A stretch of DNA of 64,000 nt, taken from the NCBI GenBank assembly GCA_034401795.1, contig CM067374.1:93030398-93094397 (forward strand), given 5' to 3'. The notes beneath the pieces were generated by a model. It saw nothing but the letters and a program-made list of their open reading frames with translations, had not been told where the DNA came from and ran no database searches. This document shows, piece by piece, positions 44,525 through 54,963 of this stretch (position 1 is the first letter of the stretch; each line of letters opens with the position of its first letter). Made by a program: the position numbers and the translations under genes. This stretch comes from Chaetoderma sp. LZ-2023a (taxonomy: Eukaryota > Mollusca > Caudofoveata > Chaetodermatida > Chaetodermatidae).

Positions 44525-45815
44525 TGTTGTGAGCTTATGCAATGCGTCGTCCGTCCGACTATCCGTCCGGCGTCCGTTAACTTTCGCTTAAAACACTTAC
44601 TCATTAACCGCATAGCGGATTTCAAATTAATTTGGCGTAAATGATCCTATGGTGGTAGGCTTTAGATCTTGTATACAGAATTTTGATTGGTCATTTTTTT
44701 CGCCGACTATCTTGAAATTTACGAAAAATGGCGGGAAATCGTTTAAAACGCTACTCACTAACTACTTGGGCAATTTCAACCAGACATAGCTGGGAGGATA
44801 GTACGCTAGTACACAGAATTTTGAAGGGTCAATTTTTCCGGCGGCCATCTTGGATTTTCTGAAAATTTCTTTGAAATCACTTAAAAGCCTCCTCCTCGGT
44901 AACAACTGGGCCGATTTCAATCAAACTTGGATGGAAGAACCTTATGCCTCATAACGTGTATACAAAATTTTGATTGGTCAGTTTCTTTTGGCGGCCATTT
45001 TGAATTTTCCGACAAATGGTGGGAAATCGTTTAAAACGCTACTTCTCAGTAACTGCTGGAGCAATTTCAACCATACTTGGCTGGAAGGAAACTAGGCTGG
45101 TAGATTTCAGAACTTGTATACAGAATTTTGATTGATCAAGTTTTTCGGCGGCCATCTAGGATTTTCTGAAAATCTCTGGAAATCAGTTAAAAGGCTATTC
45201 CTCATTAACCACTTGAACCAGTTCAAGCAAATGCGGCTGGAAGGGCCCTAAAGTGGTATGCTTCAGAGCTTGTATCCATCTAGGATTTTCTGAACATTTT
45301 TGGAAATCAGTTAAAAGGCTACTTCTCAATAACTGCTTGACCAATTTCAACCAAATTCAGCTGGAAGACCCCTAGGCCCGTACGCTTCAGAACACGTATT
45401 ACATAATTTTGACGGCTTGATTTTGATGGTGGCCATCTTGGATTTCCCGAAAAATGGGAATTCGTATAAAATTCTACTCCTCATTAATCGCTTTGGAAAT
45501 TTCAACCAAATTTGACTGGAAGGATCCTATTGTCGTAGTCTCCAGGTCAATATTTTAGCATATATCTCTGATTTTCTGATTTCTCCAGGAACCATTTAAA
45601 ACAGTACTCCTTCAATCAATAGCCAGCTTTGAAAAAAAAACCTTGTTTGGAACAATCCTATGACGGTAGGCTTCAACATATTAAACGAGAATCTTGATTG
45701 GTCAATTTCTTTGGTGGCCATCTTGGATTTTCCGAAAAACATCCATCCTGTCTATTTAAATTTAAATGGTTTAAATGCCAATGGTCCAGGTGAGCGCCAC
45801 AGCCCATTGGGCCGC
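44525..45815 (+). repeat. Family C-like interspersed repeat
   Basis: It starts gtgagcttatgcaatgcgtc and cgtccgtccgactatccgtc and has six or more 'ggccatcttggattttc' phrases. It ends ccaggtgagcgccacagccc near 45787. Confidence 0.7.
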
Positions 45816-45833
45816 ATGTTTATTTTTTGTTTT

Positions 45834-47150
45834 TATGCTCCCCGAAAAAAATTTCGCGGGAGTATATAGTCGCCGCTTTGTCTTTCCGTCCGCCCGTCCA
45901 TCCGTCCGTCCGTCCGTTCACCAAATATAAGTTTGTCTGGGGCATAGTTTCAAGACTTTTTCACATATGGTCACCAAACTTGGTATGTGGATGCATCTTA
46001 GGGAGAAGGTGTGCGAAGTATAAAAAGTAGGTCAGAAGTAGGTCATGCTGACCTACTTTTCATGGTCGACTGAATATCACAGAAAATGTTTGTCCGGGGC
46101 ATAGTTTCAAGGCTTTTTCATATATGGTCACCAAACTTGGTATGTGAATGCATCTTAGGGAGAAGGTGTGCGGAGTATGAAAAGTAGGTCAAAAGTAGGT
46201 CATGCTGACCTACTTTTCATGGTCGACTGAATATCACAGAAAATGTTTGTCCGGCGCATAGTTTCAAGACTTTTGCACATGTGCTCACCAAACTTGGTAT
46301 GTGGATGCATCTTAGGGAGAAGGTGTGCAGCGTAGAAAAGTAGATCAAAAGTAGGTGATGCTGACCTACTTTTCATGGTCGACTGAATATCACAGAAAAT
46401 GTTTGTCCGCGCCATAGTTTCAAGACTTTTACACATATGGTCACCAAACTTGGTATGTGGATGCATCTTAGCGAGAAGGTGTGCGGAGTATGAAAAGCAG
46501 GTCAAATGTAGGTCATGCTGACCTACTTTTCATGGTCGACTGAATATCACAGAAAATGTTTGTCCGGGCCATAGTTTCAAGACTTTTTCACATGGTCACC
46601 AAACTTGATATGTGGATGCATCTTAGGGAGAAGGTGTGCTCAGTATGAAAAGTAGGGCATGCTGACCTACTTTTCATGGTCGACTGAATATCACAGAAAA
46701 TTTTTCTCCGGGGCCATAGTTTCAAGACTTTTTCACATATGGTCACCAAACTTGGTATTGATTATTACAGAAAAAATCTCTGTTCATTTTGAACATAGTT
46801 TTTATATGTATTTTTCATATGGTGCCAAGCAAAGTCTAAGTGTGTTTGTTAAGAGAAACTTAGATTTTGCTTTTATTAAGCTATTCTTAACAAATCGTTC
46901 GTTAGGGCACATCCCACCAGACCAAAAGAATGACGGCCCACCGAATCATTCCTACTCCCCAAATTGTGGATTTAACATCATTACCCCAAACCAACAATAT
47001 TTTAAGGATGGCCTAATATGGTGATATCTCATTGACAATTTCAAGTTCGTTTCTCTGTGTCTGAGCCACAGTTCCAAACCTTTCCCTGAAGCATATGCCT
47101 TCGGGGTTATTCATCCAGTTTCTCTGCAGAGTATGCCTTCGGGGAGCATA
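45834..47150. mobile_element. Non-autonomous element with 13-bp inverted ends around a tandem array
   Basis: tatgctccccgaa at 45834-45846 is the exact reverse complement of ttcggggagcata at 47138-47150. After an opening with ccgtccgtccgtcc, a six-copy 157-bp array follows (45931-46790). The remainder has no transposase-like frame. Its length is 1317 bp. Confidence 0.7.
45931..46800 (+). repeat. Six tandem ~157-bp repeats
   Basis: Unit starts (gtttgtccgggg type) fall at 45931, 46088, 46245, 46401, 46558 and 46701, i.e. steps of 157, 157, 156, 157 and 143. Each unit contains the short palindrome aagtaggtca-tgc-tgacctactt and the phrase atggtcaccaaacttggtat. Confidence 0.92.
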
Positions 47151-47187
47151 CATCAATTTATTGATTTGCCTTGTTTATTATCTATTT

Positions 47188-48380
47188 TTAGCTCACCTGG
47201 GCTGCAATGTCAAATGATCTTATGTCGTGGCGACCATATGTCATGTGTCCGTCATCCATCCGTCTGTCTGTCCATCCGTCCGTCCGTTAACTTTTCATTT
47301 AAATAACTTCTCAAGAACCGCGGGGCCGATTTCAATTATATGTGTCAGGAAGCATTCTTAGGGCATAGAGATTTCATTTTGTTCAAACGAAGCCGATCGG
47401 CCAATTTGGCCGAGGCCATCTTGGATTTCGGCCGATTTTTAGAAATGTCTGAAAATCTTCTCCAAAACCGTTTGAGGGATCAATTCAGACCTCATGTAAT
47501 ATGATCTAGGGCAAGAGCTCGCCCAAGTTTGTTCAAGGAAAACTGATTGATCAAATGGTTCAGCGGCCATCTTGGATGACCTGGTTTTCGCAAAAACAAA
47601 TACCCATAAACCGCTGAAGCAATCAGGTGAAAATTTGTGATATATGATTAGGGACTAAGGGTCATTAAAGTTTGTTCAAGCGAGGTTGATCCGTCAAAAA
47701 AAACCTGGCTGCTGTGGGCCTATCAATATATAGCGTGTATGGCGGCCATATTGGATTTTTTATTTGATTGATTTTGAGACCGAAATTGGTCTTATGTATG
47801 TTTTTGCGTATTGTGATTTCAAATTTGCCTTTTTCGAGACTCGGATAAACTGGGTAGCAGCCATCTTGGATCATTTACCCGCCAAATCTCCCATACTAAA
47901 GCAATGGGAAATTTAACATGTATTCTCGCGTCATCTTGGATTTTGGTCGATTTTTAGAAATGTCTTTAAAAATCTTCTCCAAAACCTCTTGGGGTCAATT
48001 CAAAATGCATGAAATATCATCTAGGGCAAGAGCTGCACCAAGTTTGTTCAAGGGAACTTGATTGGCCAAATGGTTTGGCGGCCATCTTGGATAACCTATT
48101 TTTTGCCAAAACAACTCCAGAACCACTGAGCGGATTGGGCCGAAATTTGGGAGATATGATTAGGCACTGAGTGCCATTAAAGTTTCTTCAAGGGAAGGGG
48201 CTACGTCAGAAACATGGGCGAGGTGGACCGATCAAAATGTAGCGTGTTTGGCGGCCATATTGGACTTGAAAAAATGTCCACAAACTCATTTAAAAGACTA
48301 CTCATAAACCACCCACCAACAATTTTTACAAAAATGCACAGTGCTCCAGGTGAGCGACACAGGCCCATTGGGCTTCTTGT
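47188..48380 (+). repeat. Family C interspersed repeat, near complete
   Basis: It opens ttttagctcacctggg and closes ccaggtgagcgacacaggcc, then ggcttcttgtt. The ends carry short inverted matches (agctcacctgg / ccaggtgagc). It gives the clearest length for the family, about 1.2 kb. Confidence 0.75.
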
Positions 48381-48574
48381 TAATAATATGAAGGCTTTGA
48401 ATAAAATTGCTACCTATTACATAGACAAAGGTATTTTCAATGATTGCGGGGGCCCTCAGAGTCAAACAACGCTTTCTAGTTCTGTCACGTTTTGTTCGAT
48501 GGGTTTTAAATGTCCATTTGAGTACGTCCGTCTAAGAAACTCAGCGAAATCGATGACGCGTCATAATCCAGTAT

Positions 48575-48662
48575 AGCCTTAACAATTCAATTCAATTCAA
48601 TTTATTTACACCCAGGCCACAATGTGGCATATGGGGTCCATTAATACATACATTTACACGGT
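48575..48662 (+). repeat. Short repeat end, 'attcaattcaattcaattta'
   Basis: acaattcaattcaattcaat followed by ttatttacacccaggcc may be the end of another retroposon on the opposite strand. No frame supports this. Confidence 0.35.
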
Positions 48663-48689
48663 CAATGGCGATTACATGGAATGTTGGTA

Positions 48690-48690
<1 letters not shown>

Positions 48691-48760
<70 letters not shown>

Positions 48761-48769
48761 TATTATTAC

Positions 48770-48841
<72 letters not shown>

Positions 48842-48866
48842 CCTCACCGTCGTCGTCGTCGTCGTC

Positions 48867-48938
<72 letters not shown>

Positions 48939-48946
48939 TCAACATA
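48691..48946 (+). repeat. Long (TTA)n microsatellite with a (TCG)n island
   Basis: About 80 TTA units, a few of them TAC variants, are interrupted once by cctcaccgtcgtcgtcg (48841-48868). The ORFs of Tyr or Ile runs are artefacts of this tract. Confidence 0.97.
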
Positions 48947-49259
48947 ATATAAGTACCTAGGTAATCAAAACACCCTCCCGTTAGCCAATCTGAGTAATGC
49001 AATTAAATAGTGATTTGCATATAACCATGATGTACATATAGGTGTTATGAAAAGAAAAGTTTGTTTATGGCAAATATGATGAGTGCGACCGCCCGGTCAG
49101 TCCAGTAGCGAAGCGCTCAAATTCTTCTAGACGAAATTCGAAAGGTATGGAGGAAATTGGAGGTCCCCACTCCCAGAACATATTTAGAATAGTAGTGAAG
49201 AGCTGCGATAGTGGGCTCGAGAATCACTGAACGGATTTTAACAAATTTAATAGGACGCA

Positions 49260-49665
49260 TATTGGTTTCTTGTTGCAATGGGCCGTTCCACTTTTATCCA
49301 TGCCCCACCACCTCTAACTATAACCTCTACCCACACCTAGCTCGTGTTGGGAACTCACTGACCATCAATTTCCCGAAAATTATACAGGTAAGCTATTGAA
49401 TATTTTTGGAATTAATTTGACTGGGCGCTGTTGCTCCCTATGGCAGCAACAGCGTCCAGTCAAATTAGTTTCGAAATATTCAACACCATATTTATTAAAT
49501 AGTAGAAACATACAATTCGTACAACGTGTCGGACTATTAAGAGTTAAAGACGGGCCAAATAGAACCATTTATGACGTAATGATTATGACGTCATCCTACA
49601 CGCCGCTTAGCTGATTATGACGTCAGATGATAGATGGCTACTCTGGAAAGGTGAATTCTTGCCAA
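49260..49665 (+). repeat. Family B composite repeat, full length
   Basis: The arm has tccatgccccaccacctcta. The palindrome is 49391-49486 around ctgttgctccctatggcagc. TGACGTCA octamers lie at about 49587 and 49619. A family C end (ccaggtgagcgattcaggcc) follows at about 49720. Confidence 0.85.
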
Positions 49666-49828
49666 AACAGTGGCGTTCTACATATAATCGGTGGCCTTTC
49701 TAGCTGAAATGCCTATGTTCCAGGTGAGCGATTCAGGCCCCTTTAGACCTATTACCTATGTAATATACACGTGTGTATTACATGCTTATGTACATATGCC
49801 TCGAAAATCACGTTGTTGCAACTCCGCG

Positions 49829-49896
49829 AGAGAGAGAGAGAGAGGGAGGGAGGGAGGGAGGGAGGGGGAGGGAGGGAGGGAGGGAGGGAGAGAGAG
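49829..49896 (+). repeat. (GA)n/(GGGA)n microsatellite
   Basis: GAGAGA passes into GGGA units. It is preceded by tgcctcgaaaatcacg, which resembles the end of the MITE at 50604. Confidence 0.9.
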
Positions 49897-49957
49897 ACTT
49901 ATGGAGGGACAAAAACATGTAATTTCCGTATGTATTACCCTCACTCGTGATGATGAC

Positions 49958-50600
49958 GTACTACTCATGTTGAGGGGTACTACCCGTGTTGAGGGGGGGG
50001 GGGTACTACTCATGTTGAGGACGTAGTAATTTTGATGCCGTACTACTCATGTTGAGGATGTACTACTCATGTTGAGGGTGTGCTACTCATATTGGGGCCG
50101 TACTACTCACGGTGGGGACGTACTACTCATGTTGAAGGTGTGCTACTCATGTTGATGGCGTACTGCTCATGTTGAGGACGTGCTACTCATGTTGGGGACG
50201 TATTACTCATATTAAGGGTGTACGATTCATGTTGAGTGTGTACTACTCATGTTGAGGGTGTACCACTCATGTTCAAGGCGTACTACTCATGTTGAGGATG
50301 TTGAGGATGTACTACTCATGCTGAGGGCATATTACTCATGTTGAACGGATAATACTTATGTTGAGGACATACTACTCATGTTGAGGGCGTACTACTTATG
50401 TTGAGGGTGTACTACTCATGTTGAGGGTGTACTGCATATGTTGATGGTATACTACTCATGTTGAGGGTGTACTACTCATATTGAGGGCGTACGACTCATC
50501 TTGATGGTGTACTACTCATGTTGAGAGTGCACTTCTCATGTTGAGGGTGTACTACTCATGCTGAAGGCGTACTACTCATGGTGAGGACATACTATTCATA
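49958..50600 (+). repeat. 20-bp minisatellite
   Basis: About 30 copies of gtactactcatgttgagggt with scattered substitutions and one 9-bp partial duplication near 50298. It abuts the MITE at 50604. Confidence 0.95.
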
Positions 50601-50603
50601 TTG

Positions 50604-50897
50604 CCTCGAAATCACGTGACTTGTGAGAGCCAATCAAAGAGCGTATCTATCCCACCACCCCTACCATGCGGTTAATGGATGTAATGACGATGACGTGAGA
50701 AAGACAGTTCTAATTAATGATTACATTAAAATTACAATTAGATATATAGTAATAAGATCAGAGCGTCCATTTTTAAGATACAAAAAATCAAGAATTGGAA
50801 CTGTCTTTCTTACGTTTTCATCATCACGCCAATTAGCCGTATGGGGAAAGAGACACGTTTTTTGATTGGCTCTCATAAGTCACGTGATTTCGAGAGG
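50604..50897. mobile_element. MITE with long inverted ends (294 bp)
   Basis: cctcgaaatcacgtgacttg is mirrored by caagtcacgtgat-type sequence ending ttcgagagg at 50897. The inner arms gagaaagacagttctaatt / aattggaactgtctttctta also pair. A third partial end (gcgagccaatcaaaaagcgt) lies at 51008-51030. Confidence 0.8.
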
Positions 50898-51299
50898 GAG
50901 AAAATGGCGCAGGTTCTGGAAGGCGGGTTTGTACAAGTACCCCCACTAGAACCCGCCCCCCTTTTGGCACTCCATATATGGTCAATTAATCCTCTCCTCG
51001 ACTTGTGCGAGCCAATCAAAAAGCGTGTTTATCCCCCCTCCCCCCCTCCAACACCCCCCCCCCCCCACACGCACGCACTCACACATTACTACTATCGTCT
51101 GCTGCATGTTTCATTTTTCTAGATGAAAGATAGCACGACACCAGGCATATGGGTTCAAGATTAATACCGATTTCAACTGCTAGAATACTGTTGCTGCCAT
51201 CAGGAAATTTCTTAACTTTTCTTGCTGGACTGGTGTGATAAAGAACAGCAACTCTGCCATAGCCGTCGGAGGTTGACAAGGCCTAATAGTGGAATCTAA

Positions 51300-51585
51300 T
51301 CCGTCAGTCAAGTATATGACTTCAGAATGAATTACGCCACGTGTAGGCAGACGTCACGATTGACATATCTAAGTCCGTCATGGACTCTTACTAATCCGTC
51401 ATGTGTACGAATTGTATGTCTTCATTACTTAATAACAATTCTGTTGACTATTTTGAAACTAATTTAACTGGACGCTGTTGCTGCCGCTATGCCATAAGGC
51501 AGAAACAGCACCCAGTGAATTTAATTTCAAAATATTCGCTCGCTTACCTGTATAGTTTTCTGGAAATTGAAATTCAGGGCATTCA
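51300..51585 (-). repeat. Family B composite repeat
   Basis: The palindrome is 51441-51538 around gctgccgctatgccataag. The octamer arm is decayed (cagacgtcacgattgaca). Confidence 0.7.
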
Positions 51586-51649
51586 AGATATATTCAAATT
51601 CGAATAGACAATTTTCTTGTATACTAATAAGTGTATGACTTTAATAAGT

Positions 51650-51900
51650 ACGCATGGTTGGGTCTTACATTCTTGATGTTCATAGAGGCCATTGGTATAG
51701 CATTTAGCGTTGTGGTAGTAATTGGTATGTCATCTGAATTTGCTCTTGATGTTGAGTTGTCCATCCGTGTCTCTACCACCCTCTTCCTAACATGATTCTT
51801 TTTACATGAATGCTGACCGCCCGTAGTGGACTGGTTTGGGCATGCCGCCCTGCTGCGTTCGAGGTTGGGTAATGTCTCATTTGCTGACATGACAGAATGG
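51650..51900 (-). other. Possible minus-strand exon (uncharacterised)
   Basis: An 88-codon minus-strand frame contains a non-repetitive, coding-like peptide (ANETLPNLERSRAAC to MASMNIKN). A donor-like aat|gtaagacc lies near 51671 and an acceptor-like tgtcatgtcag near 51889. I recognise no domain and no partner exon, so a decayed gene fragment or chance are both possible. Confidence 0.25.
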
Positions 51901-52376
51901 TTTGAACCTTCAGAGGGCCAGTGAAGTAGTTTGGTGAAGAACGTACTCGAAATTGATTATGATCTGAAATCCATCATGACCACAAGAGAAAGAAAATAGG
52001 AACACAATTTGTTTGGTGCTACTAACTCGCCTAGAGCTTGTCGAAGCTGTTTGAGATTTCATTAGTCTAAGGGTGTAGTATGTCCGTAGAAAAAACTTGT
52101 TAAATTTAAGATGATCTGAAATCCAACTTGGCCACCGGCTACTACTGACCATCTTGAAAATTAGTTTCTTGTAAGAACTTGCTACGCTTGGTCATGTAAG
52201 TTTGAATTTTCATAAGTCTATTGAAGCAGATCCAGGGAGGAAACATGATTATCCAAGATCCAATATGGCTGACAGTCACTCGCGTCCATCTTGAAATTCA
52301 GTTTGTTTCCGGATGAGAAATCCTTTATTATTTTTCAGATTGGTTTGAAATTTCATAGATCCAATTTAGTGTATAG
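51901..52376. other. Diverged family C-like phrases, no gene
   Basis: Phrases such as aatccatcatgaccac, ccaacttggccaccggc and tccaatatggctgacag recall family C in reverse, but no boundaries are visible. Confidence 0.4.
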
Positions 52377-52870
52377 CAGCAACAGCGCCCAGTCAAATTA
52401 GTTTCAAAACAGCATGTTTAATATGAAAAAAGACGTTGCCTATAAGCGACCGCAGAGACACCATTTCTTGCTTAATTAAATAAGACGAATTTGCATACGG
52501 TCGAAATGTCATAAATACGTATGGCCACAAACGCTATATCATAAGCCGGACCCGGAACCAAAAAAAGCTCGCGACCGGAAACGAAGCTTTCTCAGTCGCA
52601 TAGTATATGTATTTTAGCCTGGTTCCCTGTCTCATTTTCTGTTGATTTTTCCTCATTGAACGTACGTACATGTTATCTATATACGCTCACTTCGTTCGCT
52701 ATTAAATAGTAAGGATCCGTATAACAACCCTTAGTCCGTCATCAATTAAGCGTTCGTGACGAACTTAGCGACGTAATTCATGACGTAATTGATTATGACG
52801 TCATCATACACACCACGTCGTTGAATATGACGCCATATGATCTACTGAGAAACTAGAATCCTCAATTGCA
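52377..52870 (+). repeat. Family B composite repeat, interrupted
   Basis: A palindrome arm (cagcaacagcgcccagtcaa, 52377) is separated from the octamer arm (tatgacgtcatcatacacac, 52795) by about 370 bp of unrelated sequence. Confidence 0.65.
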
Positions 52871-53554
52871 TTGAAAGCCGAGATATTGGTACTTACAGGC
52901 TCTTGCATGATGGCTAACTTGCAAATCCAAGATGGCGACTATATGGTATTTTACATAATAGGTTTCGTATTCGCAATAGTGGCGTAACCAAGAGAGTGTT
53001 TTGGGTGTTAGAGCATCCCCATGAGACATGACTATGGAAAAAGTAAATATGGAGCTATTGAATCATAAATAAAATAGTAACTTTTACCATAACTTTTAAA
53101 TATCTATTCTCACTACCCATGACGAGCCTAACTTATATGTAAGCTGTGCTACTTAATTGGGCAACTATTAGTTACTCCTAAAATGATTTTATTTACAAAT
53201 TTGACGCACGAAGAAAATCTGTCTACAATGGCTATAATTTCTATTTTAGGTATGTGGTATCTAAACATGTTTTATTGGTCCTAACGTGTATATACAAGCA
53301 AGAAATAGGACTCCCACTTTGCTCCGCACTACATACGGCAGACAGATAGCTAATAGCTATGGTATCTGCCGTATGAAATGTAGAGAAGTGTGGGGGTCAG
53401 GATAGGTTGGGTGTTATTGTGCCGGACATAGTGTCTGCTGCAGAGCCAGCGTCCAATTTCCCCTCTTTTCCCAAATCCTATAAATTCTATTTTTAATATT
53501 AGACAGAATATTTCTTACATCATGCGTACATAAGTTCACTATATCAGCACCAAG

Positions 53555-53556
<2 letters not shown>
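52871..53556. other. Unannotated stretch with a small hairpin
   Basis: catacggcagaca (53333) pairs with tctgccgtatg (53366) around agatagctaatagctatggt. No gene is seen. Confidence 0.5.
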
Positions 53557-53641
<85 letters not shown>

Positions 53642-53642
53642 T
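53557..53642 (+). repeat. (AAT)n microsatellite
   Basis: About 28 uninterrupted units. Confidence 0.97.
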
Positions 53643-54131
53643 TATTGAGGATAACACTTCAAGTACACGGCGTGATCTAGCAGAGGCCCTCATTAACATA
53701 TATACATAATATTTTTTTTTACAATATGTCCAAATTTATACATCTACGTACAGACACGGAACTTACGGAATGTATTTCTATTTTGTATCATCATTTTCTT
53801 TCTTTTTTATTATCTTGTAATCATATAATATTCTGAATGTATTAAGAGTAATTTGAACAAAAACTACTGATGCTTTCAACAGCAGCAAACTTTCAATCAA
53901 ATTAGCAGTGATATATTCAGCATTGTAAAGTAAATTCCTTTCTTTTCTGCTGAAATGCGTTGGAAACATGCAAGAAATAGAAATAACGATATTTTTATGT
54001 GCTAAAATATAGAAACTAATTGTCAATTTCGTAGACAAATACAGCTAATCACATTATAACATACGATTATACATACATACAGAAACAATAGATTTAGTAG
54101 AATTAGTATCATTACCCACGCCGTCGAATGT
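53643..54131. other. Unannotated AT-rich stretch
   Basis: A decayed family B-like arm (53876-53925, cagcagcaaactttcaatca) is the only recognisable piece. Confidence 0.5.
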
Positions 54132-54325
54132 CTTAACCCTTTAGTGACTCAATTTGACAGGAAAACATCGATTAGGCCTATCTATTGTGAAATGTCCGTT
54201 TCCAGAGCAAGGCAATTCTTAGAAATTTACCACCGGAAAGGCTGGCTCGATTATCGCAACAGTCATTCCTGTCATAAATTTAAAAAAATAGTCCTCTGGA
54301 CTGCAAATGGTCATTTCTCTAGCCC
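54132..54325. repeat. Family A element (copy 28), isolated
   Basis: ttaaccctttagtgactcaa starts it. Arms and turn (ggctcgattatcgcaacagt) are diverged. It is the only copy seen outside 17.5-39.2 kb. Confidence 0.65.
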
Positions 54326-54512
54326 ATTTTATGGACTTGTCTCTAGGCTTGTGCATGTATGGGTCAAAGAACATAAGAATCACCAAATTTGATATAGCAC
54401 TTCATAATGTAGGATAACATCAGAAGGTTCAATCGAAGGTTTGCATCTTAAAGGTTAATTAGGCATATTAGTCCGGGAGCCAATTTTCAAAAGGGGTCTA
54501 GAAGAATGGTTT

Positions 54513-54531
54513 CGTAGCACACCCAGTATTC
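54513..54531 (+). repeat. Inner terminal inverted repeat, left
   Basis: It is a 19-bp perfect inverted match to 58416-58434. Confidence 0.85.
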
Positions 54532-54963
54532 AGAAGATTTGTCTCTATATTATGCTAGACCGATGTCTTGGGTATATTCTGAGCCGTGTTGTACAAGAAA
54601 ATTGTGGTATCACTAACCCGTGAGAAGCCCATTTACAATAGGTGTTGAATGTAGCTCTCAAACAATTTTCACAATGGTAAATTTTTCACAAACTTAAGCG
54701 CATGTTATATCAATACAATCTTAACCAAAATGGAAAGGAGTGATCGTATATCGCGGATTTATACATAATCAACCTCGTTTAAGACACCCGTATGTTGCTT
54801 TGTACATATTGGGGCACTTAGGTCTTCTTGTGACTAGCAATACCTTAGCTACAACAATGCCCATGTTTTCTACATTTTTCATAATTAAACTTTTAACTGA
54901 CATGCAGTGCATGTCTACACAAGCTGGCAGGACATATTTATCACGTGAGCAAATGAGAGAATG

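Noticed and set aside
46200-46505. 101-codon minus-strand ORF with an internal repeat
   Set aside because: It is a reading of the 157-bp tandem array; the repeated peptide reflects the DNA repeat.
48662-48952. ORFs of poly-Tyr and poly-Ile
   Set aside because: They are translations of the TTA microsatellite.
49958-50600. Regular repeats that could be mistaken for a CRISPR array
   Set aside because: The 20-bp units are directly tandem with no unique spacers, and the window is eukaryotic.
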